The notes under the pieces: model-generated
The model's database searches: none
Told to the model about the DNA's origin: nothing
What the model saw: only the letters and a program-made list of their open reading frames with translations
Translations under genes and position numbers: made by a program
NCBI GenBank assembly: GCA_028293565.1
Contig: JAQGON010000193.1
Coordinates: 1-32,248, forward strand
Length of the DNA: 32,248 bases
Direction of reading: 5' to 3'
From: Verrucomicrobiota bacterium
Lineage (GTDB): Bacteria > Verrucomicrobiota > Verrucomicrobiia > Opitutales > Opitutaceae
Shown: piece after piece, positions 15,214 to 22,776 of the stretch
Numbering within the stretch: position 1 is the first letter of the stretch
Layout of the letters: every line of letters starts with the position of its first letter

Positions 15214-18200
15214 ATGCTTCAAGCCATCGTCCAATTCTCGCTGCGTTTCCGCGGCGTTGTCCTTGCCCTCGCGTGCCTTCTGCTGGGCTACGGAATCTAC
15301 GTCGCCGCGAACGCCAAGCTCGACGTCTTCCCCGAATTCGTCCCGCCGCAGGTCACGGTGCAGACCGAGGCCCCCGGCCTCGCGCCCGAACAGGTGGAGA
15401 CGCTGGTCACACGCCCGATCGAGAACACGATCAACGGACTCGGCAGCCAGGAGTCGCTCCGCTCCGAGACGATCCAGGGCCTCTCCGTCATCACCGTCGT
15501 CTTCAAGGAGGGCACCGACATCCAGGTCGCGCGCCAAATGCTCGCCGAAAAACTCGGCGAGGCCGCCAGCCTCCTGCCCGTCGGAGTGAAGGCGCCCAAG
15601 CTTTCGCCGCTCGTCTCGTCCACCATGGACCTGCTGAAGATCGGCCTGATCAACGAAAAGATGTCGCCGATGGAGCTGCGCACGTTCGCCGACTGGACCC
15701 TGAAACCGCGCCTCCTCTCCGTCCCGGGCGTCGCCAAGTGCAGCGTTTACGGCGGCGAGGTCCGCCAGCTCCAGATCCAGGTTCATCCCGACCAGCTCGT
15801 CGCCCGCGGACTCTCGCTCAACGACGTGCTCACCGCCGCCCGCGCCTCCACCGGCGTGCGCGGCGGCGGATTCATCGACACGCCCAACCAGCGCGTCGTC
15901 CTCCAGACCGAGGGACAGGTCTTCACGCCCGAGGCGGTCGGCGACATCGTTGTCACCACCACGGCCGGCGGCACGCCGCTGCGCCTGAAGGACGTGGCGA
16001 CGATCGCCTACGGCGCCGAGCCGAAGGTCGGCGACACCCTCGTCATGGGCAAGGACGGCGTGCTCCTCACGATGTCCAGCCAGTACGGCGCCAACACCAT
16101 GGAGGTCACCCGCCTGCTCGAGGCGGCCCTCGAGGATCTCAAGCCGCTCTTCGAGCGCGAAGGCATCACGCTCTACGGGCGGCTGCATCGCCCGGCCTCG
16201 TTCATCGAGGTCTCGCTCCAGCATATCCGGCACTCCCTCCTCCTGGGCGCGGGCCTGGTCGCAATCGTGCTCTTTGTCTTCCTCGGCAATATCCGCACCG
16301 CGCTGATCTCCCTTTCCGCGATCCCGCTGTCACTCCTCGCCGCCGTCATCGTGATGGACCGCCTCGGGGTGACCTTGAACACGATCACGCTCGGCGGTCT
16401 CGCGATCGCGATCGGCGAAGTCGTGGACGACGCCATCATCGACGTCGAAAACATCGTCCGGCGCCTGCGCGAGAACCAGACGCTCGCCCATCCGCGTCCG
16501 CTGATCCATGTCATCCTCTCCGCCTCGCTCGAAGTGCGCAGCGCGGTCGTCTACGCGACCTTCATCGTCGCGCTCGTTTTCTTGCCGGTGCTGACGCTCA
16601 GCGGCCTCCAGGGCAGCTTCTTCGCGCCGCTCGCGAAGACCTACATCCTGGCCATCCTCGCCTCGCTCGTCGTCGCCCTCACGGTCACGCCGGCGCTGAC
16701 GCTGGTGTTCTTCCGCCACGGCATGAAGGACCACAAGGCGCCGCGGCTCCAGTCGTTCCTCCGGGGACTTTACGAGCGCCTGCTGCATGTGGTCGCGCGC
16801 AATCCCTGGCCCGTCATGGGCGCGGTGCTGCTCTTTGTCATCTTTGCGTTCTCCCGGCTGTCGTCGCTCGGCGGCGCGTTCCTGCCCGATTTCCGCGAAG
16901 GCCACTTTGTGCTCGGCGTGTCGACCGTCCCGGGTTCCTCGCTGGCCGAGACCCTGCGGATCGGAAAGCAGGTTTCGGACAAGCTCCTCAAGAATCCGCA
17001 CATCGCGACCGTGGAGCAGCAGGTGGGCCGCGCCGAGCTGGGCGAGGACACCTGGGGTCCGCACAAGAGCGAGTTCCACGTCGAGCTGAAGCCGTTGACC
17101 GGCGCCGAGGAAGCCGGCGTGAGCGACGAGATCCGCAAGATCCTCGAGGACACTCCCGGCATCCAGTTTGAGGTGCTGACTTTCCTCAGCGACCGCATCG
17201 GCGAAAGCATCAGCGGCGAAACCGCGCCGGTCGTCGTGAACCTTTTCGGCGAGAATCTCGATGATCTCGACACGAAGGCCGCCGACGTCGCCGCCGCGCT
17301 GGAAACCGTTCCGGGCGCCGCCGAGGTCGAAGTCAAGGCGCCTCCGGGCGCTCCCCGCATGGCGGTCCGCCTGCGTCCCGAACAGCTCACCGCGTACGGC
17401 CTGCGTCCGCTCGAGGTCCTCGAGACCATCGACGTCGCCTATCAGGGCACGATCGTCGCCCAGATCTACCGCGACAACGAGGTGAACGACATCGCGGTGA
17501 CCCTCGGCGCCGACAGCAAGCGCAACCCCGAGGACATCGGCAAGCTGCTGCTGACGACTTCCACGGGCGTGCGCGTGCCGCTGAGCACCGTGGCGGATAT
17601 TTTCCTGACCGAAGGCCGCTTCACCATCCTGCACGACGGCGCCCGCCGCCGCCAGACGGTGACGTGCAATCCGACCATCGACGTCCAGACGTTCGTCGCG
17701 AATGCGCGCCGCGTCCTCGCGGAGAAGGTCCCGCTGCCGAAGGGCGTTTATCTCGAGTTTGCCGGCGCGGCCGAGGCTCAGAAGGCCGCGGCGCGCGAGC
17801 TGCTGCTCCACAGCTCGATCGCGGCCGTGGGAATTCTCCTGCTGCTGTCTGTCGTGCTCGGCCACTGGCGGAACCTCCTGGTGATCCTCGTCAATCTTCC
17901 CTTCGCCCTGGCCGGCGGCGTGCTCGTCGTCTACGGCGCCAAGCTTTTCGGCTCGGAAGGCTCGGGCTCCCTGACCATGGGGTCGCTGGTCGGCTTCGTG
18001 ACCCTCTTCGGCGTCACGACCCGCAACGCCATCATGCTCCTCTCGCATTGCGAGCACCTGGTCTCGGTCGACGGCTTGCCCTGGAATCTCGAAACCGCCA
18101 CCCGCGCGGCCTCGGAACGGCTCATCCCCATCATGATGACCGCCACGGTGACCTCGCTCGGCCTGCTTCCGCTGGCCATGAAGAGCGGCGAAGCCGGCTG

Positions 18201-18384
18201 CGAAATCGAGGGACCCATGGCGCTCGTGATCCTGGGTGGCCTCGCGACCTCGACCGCACTCAATCTACTGGTGCTCCCCACGCTGGCCCTGCGATTCGGC
18301 CGGTTTGGCCTGCACAAGAACGACGAGCTCGACGAGACCGCGACACCTGCCGCCGGGCTGGCTCCCGATCTCCGTCCCTCCTGA
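15214..18384 (+). CDS. heavy-metal-type RND efflux pump, CzcA/CusA family
   Basis: A 1056-residue inner-membrane proton-driven pump. It has the RND plan: TM1 (VVLALACLLLGYGIYVAANA), a large periplasmic loop, TM2-6, a second loop and TM8-12. Early residues DVFPEFVPPQVTVQTEAPGLAP are characteristic of the metal-exporting branch. The TM4 motif reads AIGEVVDDAIIDVEN, with Asp405, Asp406, Asp410 and Glu412 as likely proton-relay residues; the DFG of CzcA is AIG here. From memory this matches the group called HME5, whose substrates are poorly known. ATG 15214 is chosen because GAGGA lies 8 bases upstream and TM1 follows; an open frame upstream overlaps the adaptor gene. With the two preceding genes it forms a complete tripartite system. 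Confidence 0.93.
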   Translation: MLQAIVQFSLRFRGVVLALACLLLGYGIYVAANAKLDVFPEFVPPQVTVQTEAPGLAPEQVETLVTRPIENTINGLGSQESLRSETIQGLSVITVVFKEGTDIQVARQMLAEKLGEAASLLPVGVKAPKLSPLVSSTMDLLKIGLINEKMSPMELRTFADWTLKPRLLSVPGVAKCSVYGGEVRQLQIQVHPDQLVARGLSLNDVLTAARASTGVRGGGFIDTPNQRVVLQTEGQVFTPEAVGDIVVTTTAGGTPLRLKDVATIAYGAEPKVGDTLVMGKDGVLLTMSSQYGANTMEVTRLLEAALEDLKPLFEREGITLYGRLHRPASFIEVSLQHIRHSLLLGAGLVAIVLFVFLGNIRTALISLSAIPLSLLAAVIVMDRLGVTLNTITLGGLAIAIGEVVDDAIIDVENIVRRLRENQTLAHPRPLIHVILSASLEVRSAVVYATFIVALVFLPVLTLSGLQGSFFAPLAKTYILAILASLVVALTVTPALTLVFFRHGMKDHKAPRLQSFLRGLYERLLHVVARNPWPVMGAVLLFVIFAFSRLSSLGGAFLPDFREGHFVLGVSTVPGSSLAETLRIGKQVSDKLLKNPHIATVEQQVGRAELGEDTWGPHKSEFHVELKPLTGAEEAGVSDEIRKILEDTPGIQFEVLTFLSDRIGESISGETAPVVVNLFGENLDDLDTKAADVAAALETVPGAAEVEVKAPPGAPRMAVRLRPEQLTAYGLRPLEVLETIDVAYQGTIVAQIYRDNEVNDIAVTLGADSKRNPEDIGKLLLTTSTGVRVPLSTVADIFLTEGRFTILHDGARRRQTVTCNPTIDVQTFVANARRVLAEKVPLPKGVYLEFAGAAEAQKAAARELLLHSSIAAVGILLLLSVVLGHWRNLLVILVNLPFALAGGVLVVYGAKLFGSEGSGSLTMGSLVGFVTLFGVTTRNAIMLLSHCEHLVSVDGLPWNLETATRAASERLIPIMMTATVTSLGLLPLAMKSGEAGCEIEGPMALVILGGLATSTALNLLVLPTLALRFGRFGLHKNDELDETATPAAGLAPDLRPS

Positions 18385-18419
18385 GCTGTAGTTCGACCCC
18401 CTCTGTTGATCGCCAATCT

Positions 18420-18467
18420 CCGCTGATTCGCTCCTTCGGCGTAGCGGCCGTGGGCGTTCATCAGCGG
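18420..18467. repeat. inverted repeat between pump and propeller genes
   Basis: CCGCTGAT (18420-18427) and ATCAGCGG (18460-18467) are exact inverted copies within the 139-base gap. The spacing of 32 bases and lack of T-run argue against a simple terminator; a decayed dispersed repeat is possible. Confidence 0.4.
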
Positions 18468-18523
18468 CCAAACGCCAAGGCTCTCGTTCGGTTGCGGCTC
18501 CGCCGCGCACTCCTCGCTGCCCC

Positions 18524-19618
18524 ATGAAAAACTCCCATCAGCCGTCGTTGTTTCTCCAACCTGTCCGTTCAGGTTTCGGTCTTCCGATCGCATGCTGCCT
18601 CCTCTCGATCGCCATGCTCGGCGCGTTCTCCACCGCGAAGGCGGCGGCGGAAGAGAAGGCGCTCCTGAGGTTGGTGACGCGAACTGCGATGCCCGGCTAC
18701 ACCGGCGACTTCGATCACTTCGCCGTCGATCTGAAGGGCAACCGCGTGTTTCTCGCCGCCGAGGATCAGAAGAAGGTTGAGGTTTTCGATCTGCACACGG
18801 GAGCCCGCGTGGAAAGCCTCGGGGGATTCGGCCACCCGCTCGTGCTGCATTTCCTCCCGAAGTCGAATCAGCTGATCGTGACCGATATTGGATTCCCGGA
18901 GGGGGCTCCCGGCGCGGTCCATCTCGTGGATCTGAAGACCTCGCAGATCGCGAAAACCTGTGCGCTGCCCCCCGGCGTGGATCACGGCGCGTACAATCCC
19001 GTCGACAACTGCTATTACGCCGAGAGCGGGCCGGAGAAAAAAGGAGGGGAGGGCCATCTCGTGAATGTCATCGACGTCGCCTCGTTCAAAAAGATCGGTG
19101 ACATCGCAGTCCCCGGCGAATCCCACGAGGGCATGATCGTCGACCAGGCAGGCAAGACGCTTTATCTCAACCTGACGGGCACGGATGAAGTCGGCGTGAT
19201 CGATTTGGCGTCGCGGAAGCTCGTGGCCCGCTGGCCGCTGCCCGATGCGCACAACGCCCACGCGATCGCGCTCGACGAATCGAACCGGCGACTCTTCACG
19301 GTCACGCGCAAGCCCGCGCGCTTCATCGTGTTTGACCTGGATTCGGGAAAACCGGTTTCGAACCTGCCCTGTGTGGGGGTCAACAGCGATATTTCACGGG
19401 ATGTGGCGCGCGGGCGGATCTACATCACCGGGACGGATACGGTCTCGGTGTTCGAGCAGCGCGGCCCCGACCAGTATGTCCACCTCGCCGAGGTGCCCAG
19501 CGCGTACCGCGCGAAGTCGTCGGTCTACGTGCCCGAGTTGAACCGGCTCTACGTCGCGGCATCGGGCAAGAACAAACCCGGCACGGAACTCGCCCTGCTG
19601 GTGTTCGAAGCCCAATAA
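18524..19618 (+). CDS. YncE-like beta-propeller protein 3
   Basis: A 364-residue secreted propeller protein. An N-terminal region with a hydrophobic core (LPIACCLLSIAMLGAFSTAKA) is a signal peptide. Blades show the usual alternation of a Val/Ile-rich strand and an Asp-containing turn (HFAVDLKGNRVFLAAEDQKKVEVFD, GMIVDQAGKTLYLNLTGTDEVGVIDL, RDVARGRIYITGTDTVSVFE). It is less similar to the two upstream propeller proteins than they are to each other, and ends LALLVFEAQ. It lies 139 bases after the pump gene, in the same direction, and is followed by a hairpin. Such proteins may bind metal complexes or other proteins, but no binding residues can be assigned here. It could be an independent transcript. 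Confidence 0.85.
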   Translation: MKNSHQPSLFLQPVRSGFGLPIACCLLSIAMLGAFSTAKAAAEEKALLRLVTRTAMPGYTGDFDHFAVDLKGNRVFLAAEDQKKVEVFDLHTGARVESLGGFGHPLVLHFLPKSNQLIVTDIGFPEGAPGAVHLVDLKTSQIAKTCALPPGVDHGAYNPVDNCYYAESGPEKKGGEGHLVNVIDVASFKKIGDIAVPGESHEGMIVDQAGKTLYLNLTGTDEVGVIDLASRKLVARWPLPDAHNAHAIALDESNRRLFTVTRKPARFIVFDLDSGKPVSNLPCVGVNSDISRDVARGRIYITGTDTVSVFEQRGPDQYVHLAEVPSAYRAKSSVYVPELNRLYVAASGKNKPGTELALLVFEAQ

Positions 19619-19623
19619 AGTAA

Positions 19624-19642
19624 AACGCGTTTTCAACGCGTT
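19624..19642 (+). terminator. hairpin after propeller protein 3
   Basis: AACGCGTT (19624-19631) and a second AACGCGTT (19635-19642), itself palindromic, form an 8-base-pair stem with loop TTC, six bases after the stop. It is preceded by an A-rich run, so it would read as a T-flanked terminator mainly on the other strand. Confidence 0.5.
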
Positions 19643-19696
19643 GGACGCTCCGCCAGTCTCTCGAGTCCGGCTCGCACCTCCTGCGCATTGCGGCCC

Positions 19697-19714
19697 ATTC
19701 GACAAGCTCAGGGT
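19697..19714. repeat. REP-like motif
   Basis: ATTCGACAAGCTCAGGGT contains TCGACAAGCTCAGGG, which recurs with one change at 22553-22567. This motif is familiar as a dispersed intergenic repeat in several bacterial phyla; that is recalled, not checked here. Confidence 0.45.
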
Positions 19715-19785
19715 CTGCGACAATGACGCTCCGGAATCCGGGGATCGCCGCTTGCGCAGGGCCGAGACCTGCGCACGGTTTCGGC

Positions 19786-20139
19786 ATGAAATCTATCCTT
19801 CTCAGATCCCTGGCCGTCCTCGGACTGGCCGTTTCCGCTCCGGTGGTTTTTGCGGGTTCGAGCGATGTTCCGCCGGCGCTTCTGGCCCGGGCGACGGTTT
19901 CGAAAGAGGCTGCGACCAAGACCGCCCTGGCGCAGAAACCGGGCGCGAAAATCGACTCGGTCGAACTCGAGGAAGAGGGTGGCAACCTGGTCTGGTCCTT
20001 CGACCTTTCGACGGCGAAATCCACCGACGTGACGGAAGTCCAGGTCGACGCCAATTCCGGCAAGGTGGTTTCGGTCAAGACCGAGTCCGCCGCCACCGAG
20101 GCCGCGGAGGCCAAGGCGGAAAAGGCGGAGAAAAAATAA
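19786..20139 (+). CDS. small exported PepSY-like protein
   Basis: A 117-residue protein with a signal peptide (MKSILLRSLAVLGLAVSAPVVFA) followed by a single PepSY-like unit: helix (ALLARATVSKEAATKTAL) then strands (KIDSVELEEEGGNLVWSFDLS, DVTEVQVDANSGKVVSVKTE), the second strand carrying the typical V-D-A-x-S/T-G-K-V pattern. The C-terminus is a low-complexity Glu/Ala/Lys tail. PepSY units occur in peptidase inhibitors and in periplasmic proteins of metal and haem systems. ATG 19786 is used because it starts the signal peptide; an upstream ATG at 19723 would add residues crossing a repeat and is unlikely. A hairpin follows three bases after the stop codon. It is probably a separate transcript. 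Confidence 0.82.
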   Translation: MKSILLRSLAVLGLAVSAPVVFAGSSDVPPALLARATVSKEAATKTALAQKPGAKIDSVELEEEGGNLVWSFDLSTAKSTDVTEVQVDANSGKVVSVKTESAATEAAEAKAEKAEKK

Positions 20140-20141
20140 GC

Positions 20142-20162
20142 CCGATCCCCGAGCGGGATCGG
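20142..20162 (+). terminator. hairpin after the PepSY gene
   Basis: CCGATCCC (20142-20149) pairs exactly with GGGATCGG (20155-20162) around CGAGC. No T-run directly follows; a TTTTTT at about 20198 is too far away to belong to it. The stretch 20170-20190 (CCGCAAAGAGACGCAG) resembles decayed dispersed repeats. Confidence 0.6.
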
Positions 20163-20250
20163 AAGGGAAGGCAGCCGCAAAGAGACGCAGAAGGCTTTTT
20201 TGTGGCCGCTGCGCCTCGTGTGGCTGCACTTTATTTTTCGCCGGGAAAAA

Positions 20251-20326
<76 letters not shown>

Positions 20327-20757
20327 ATTTCACTGAGCGGCGAAGCAATTACGATTCCCTCTTCGCCATAAAGGGGCCACGTAGTACGGGTTTTTCCGGG
20401 CGCGCGGCAAGCGGAAACTCCAAGTTTCAACCGGAACTTTCCGGGGCTCTCTGATTCCGGAATTTTCCCCGCGAAGGATGCGGCTCGGCGCGGAGGGCAG
20501 GCAGCCAAACCAGGCGGTGCGGACGCCGGTCTCAGGCGACCCAAAGCTCGCGTCCGAGCAACGGGATCGGCGCAGAAATTGGGAAATTTGATCCGCAAGG
20601 ATTACGCGGGCAGGGGACTGCCGAGCGTTTTCATCCATTCCGAATCGGTGTCGCTCCGCGCTATCTGCGGGAAAACAATTCGCCGGAGGCGTTTCAAAAA
20701 TTCGCTCGCCAAGATTCCCCAAGAGGTTCACGCGTTCGCCCAAGAACCCCTTTTGAC
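20327..20757. other. intergenic region without a recognised gene
   Basis: About 430 bases between the tRNA and the sigma-factor gene. Open frames here have no signal peptide, motif or similarity I recognise. It must hold the tRNA promoter (reading leftward) and probably the sigma-factor promoter, but no box can be placed with confidence. Confidence 0.6.
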
Positions 20758-21348
20758 GTGAGCCCGTCGTCTTCCGCCCCCTCCGATGCCACGGTCGCCG
20801 CTCCGGCGGCGCCGGGCGTCGCGGGGACCGGCGACCAATCCTCGTGGTTCACGTCCGAAGTTTATCCGCACGACGCCTCGCTCAAGGCCTACCTGCGCTC
20901 GCGCTATCCCGCGGTGGGCGATATCGATGACGTTGTCCAGGAATCCTACCTCCGGCTCTGGAAGGCCACGATCGCCCGGCGCGTCGAGTACTCGAAGTCC
21001 TTTCTCTTCCGCATCGCGCGCAACCTTGCCGTCGATCTCCTGCGCCGCGGACAGCGTTCGCCAGTCGACCGCTGCACTGATCGCGACGTCTCGTTCGTTC
21101 TGGATGATAGGCCCTCCGCTGCGGAGGCCGCGATCACCCACGATGAAGTCTGCCTCCTGGCCAAAGCGATCGAAGCCCTCCCCGAAAAATGCCGCCGCGT
21201 CATGATCCTCCGTCAGATTGAAGGCCTGCCCCAGCGCGAAATCGCCGCGCGCCTCGGACTTTCCGAGCAGACGATCCAGAGCCACGTCGTGCGCGGGCTG
21301 CGCGCGATCGGCGACTACCTCCGCGCGAAAGGCGTCCGGCACCCATGA
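20758..21348 (+). CDS. ECF sigma-70 factor, FecI type
   Basis: A 196-residue extracytoplasmic-function sigma factor. Region 2 is seen in YPAVGDIDDVVQESYLRLWK and FLFRIARNLAVDLLRR; region 4 in LPEKCRRVMILRQIEG and PQREIAARLGLSEQTI, the promoter-recognition helix-turn-helix ending in SHVVRGLRAI. The start is a GTG, which gives a Ser/Ala-rich N-terminus of about 35 residues before region 2; no in-frame ATG lies between it and the conserved part, though the exact start is uncertain. The next gene, fecR-like, overlaps by four bases. By analogy with FecI, it would direct RNA polymerase to the downstream TonB receptor gene when the anti-sigma factor signals ligand arrival. Confidence 0.93.
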   Translation: MSPSSSAPSDATVAAPAAPGVAGTGDQSSWFTSEVYPHDASLKAYLRSRYPAVGDIDDVVQESYLRLWKATIARRVEYSKSFLFRIARNLAVDLLRRGQRSPVDRCTDRDVSFVLDDRPSAAEAAITHDEVCLLAKAIEALPEKCRRVMILRQIEGLPQREIAARLGLSEQTIQSHVVRGLRAIGDYLRAKGVRHP

Positions 21349-22370
21349 CGCGGCTGGCAAAGGCTGTCTCCGACGATCTCGAGGAAATCGCCGCCACGTG
21401 GGTCGCCCGGCGTGACGCCGGCCTCACGCCGCGCGAGGCGGCGGAGCTCGCGTCCTGGCAGGCCGAGCCCGCGCACGCGGCTGCTTTTGCCGGGCAGGAA
21501 GCCGTCTGGTCCGCGCTGGCCCGTCCGCGCCGCCTGGGGGCGGGCGAGGATCTGAAGTCGGAGATCGGCGTCCTCGTGAAACGCCGCCGGCGCCGGCGGG
21601 CCGCGAAAATCGTCTCGGGTTCCGCCGCGCTTCTGCTGCTCGGGGTTTTCTGGTGGTCGTCGTCGCGTCCGGTTCCGGTGACACCGGCGCCGCGTTCGGT
21701 GGTGCTGCTCGCGCGCCATGAGACGCTGCCGGATGGCTCGGTGATCGAGGCGCCGGCGGACACGGTTTTCACCGTCGATTTTTCGGACGCCTTCCGGCGC
21801 GTGCATCTCGGCCGCGGCGAGGCGCTGTTCACCGTGGCGAAAAACAAGGCGCGGCCGTTCATCGTCGACGCCGGCGGGGTCGAGGTCCGCGCCGTGGGCA
21901 CCGCCTTTTCCGTTGCGCTGCGCGCGGCGCAGGTCGCCGTGCTGGTGACGGAGGGCAGGGTGTCGGTTGACCAGCCCGGCTCGGCCAATGCGCCTTCTGC
22001 CACGCCCGGCTTGCCCGCGCGGCCGGCGATCGCGTTCGTCGACGCCGGCCAGCAGGTCGTGGTCAACCTGGTGGCGACGGCGGGTGCTCCCACTGTTGCG
22101 CCGGTGGCGACGGCCGAGGTGGCGGAACGGCTGGCGTGGCGGAATCCCCGCGTGGAATTTTCCGGCGCGACGCTGCGCGAGGTGGTGGAGGTGATCAACC
22201 GGTACAGCGACGCGCGGTTTGTGATCGTGGATCCGTCGATCGAGGGACAATCGCTGAGCGGCCTGTTCCGCGCCGACGACACCGAACTTTTCCAGCAGGC
22301 GCTGCAGACCTCCTTCGGCATCGAGGCCGAGCGCCAGGGAAAGCAGATCCTGCTCCATCGAAAAAAGTAG
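21345..22370 (+). CDS. FecR-type anti-sigma regulator with C-terminal STN-like domain
   Basis: A 341-residue inner-membrane regulator. The N-terminal cytoplasmic part (about 1-80) has the FecR-N pattern: EEIAATWVARRDAGLTPREAAELASWQAEPAHAAAF, with the W-x-A-R-x-D and W-Q-x-x-P-x-H-x-A-x-F marks, for binding the sigma factor. After an Arg-rich stop-transfer segment comes one membrane helix (about 87-105), then a periplasmic FecR domain (LPDGSVIEAPADTVF, GEALFTVAKNKARPFIVDAGGVEVRAVGTAFSV). The C-terminus (about 265-341) resembles the STN/DUF4974 fold (FSGATLREVVEVINRYS, SGLFRADDTELFQQALQTS). It overlaps the sigma gene by ATGA, so the pair is translationally coupled. It should relay the signal from the receptor encoded at 22777. 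Confidence 0.92.
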   Translation: MTRLAKAVSDDLEEIAATWVARRDAGLTPREAAELASWQAEPAHAAAFAGQEAVWSALARPRRLGAGEDLKSEIGVLVKRRRRRRAAKIVSGSAALLLLGVFWWSSSRPVPVTPAPRSVVLLARHETLPDGSVIEAPADTVFTVDFSDAFRRVHLGRGEALFTVAKNKARPFIVDAGGVEVRAVGTAFSVALRAAQVAVLVTEGRVSVDQPGSANAPSATPGLPARPAIAFVDAGQQVVVNLVATAGAPTVAPVATAEVAERLAWRNPRVEFSGATLREVVEVINRYSDARFVIVDPSIEGQSLSGLFRADDTELFQQALQTSFGIEAERQGKQILLHRKK

Positions 22371-22394
22371 CAGAGCAAGTCTGCCCGGCCGATC

Positions 22395-22452
22395 CAATCC
22401 GCTGGATTGCCTCGATCTCCGAACTGCGATCTCCGAACTGCGAATTCCGATC
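22395..22452. repeat. small hairpin and direct repeat after fecR
   Basis: CAATCC/GGATTG with loop GCT (22395-22409) is followed by the 14-base unit CGATCTCCGAACTG at 22413-22426 and again at 22427-22440, then a partial third unit (CGAATTCCGATC, 22441-22452). The hairpin could end the sigma/FecR transcript but lacks a T-run. Confidence 0.6.
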
Positions 22453-22503
22453 CGCGCCGCTCGCGCCAGCCTCGTGACCTCGTCTGCTCCGCGTGTCTCA
22501 CGT

Positions 22504-22617
22504 AGCAGCCGACGTCAGAAGGCTGTTCCAAGACGCCGATCCAAGATCCCGCTCGACCAGCTCAGGGCCTCCGGGATTCTCTTCGCGGCCTTTGCGATCT
22601 TCGCGGTTAAAAGGTTC
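22504..22617. repeat. REP-like hairpin and associated motifs
   Basis: AGCAGCC (22504-22510) pairs with GGCTGTT (22521-22527, one G-T pair). TCGACCAGCTCAGGG (22553-22567) repeats the motif seen at 19699-19713 with one change. TTCGCGGCCTTTGCGATC and TTCGCGGTTAAAAGG follow, resembling dispersed CGCAAAGA-type repeats. Together with the preceding direct repeat this makes the gap between the regulator and its receptor a patchwork of repeat fragments. Confidence 0.5.
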
Positions 22618-22698
22618 AGAGCGTTCGTTCCCATCGCCGCTCCCGTAAACACTCCGGGTTAAGGCCTGTAAATTTTTCGAGAATGTGTGCCCTGATTT

Positions 22699-22757
22699 GG
22701 TGGGCGAGTTCGTTCCATCTGTAACAGCCCCTCCGCAACTCCGCGGACTCGCCCACC
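22699..22757 (+). promoter_or_regulatory. long inverted repeat in the leader of the transducer TonB receptor
   Basis: GGTGGGCGAGT (22699-22709) and ACTCGCCCACC (22747-22757) are exact inverted copies with a 37-base loop, ending 19 bases before the receptor ATG. It may be an mRNA structure near the ribosome site or a dyad for a regulator. The AT-rich GTAAATTTTTCGAG just upstream could be promoter sequence, but no FecI-type promoter can be matched with confidence. Confidence 0.5.
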
Positions 22758-22776
22758 AGACCCAACTCCAGCACCC

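Noticed and set aside
22413-22452. Start of a CRISPR array
   Set aside because: The units touch each other without spacers and there are only two and a half of them; no cas genes are present.
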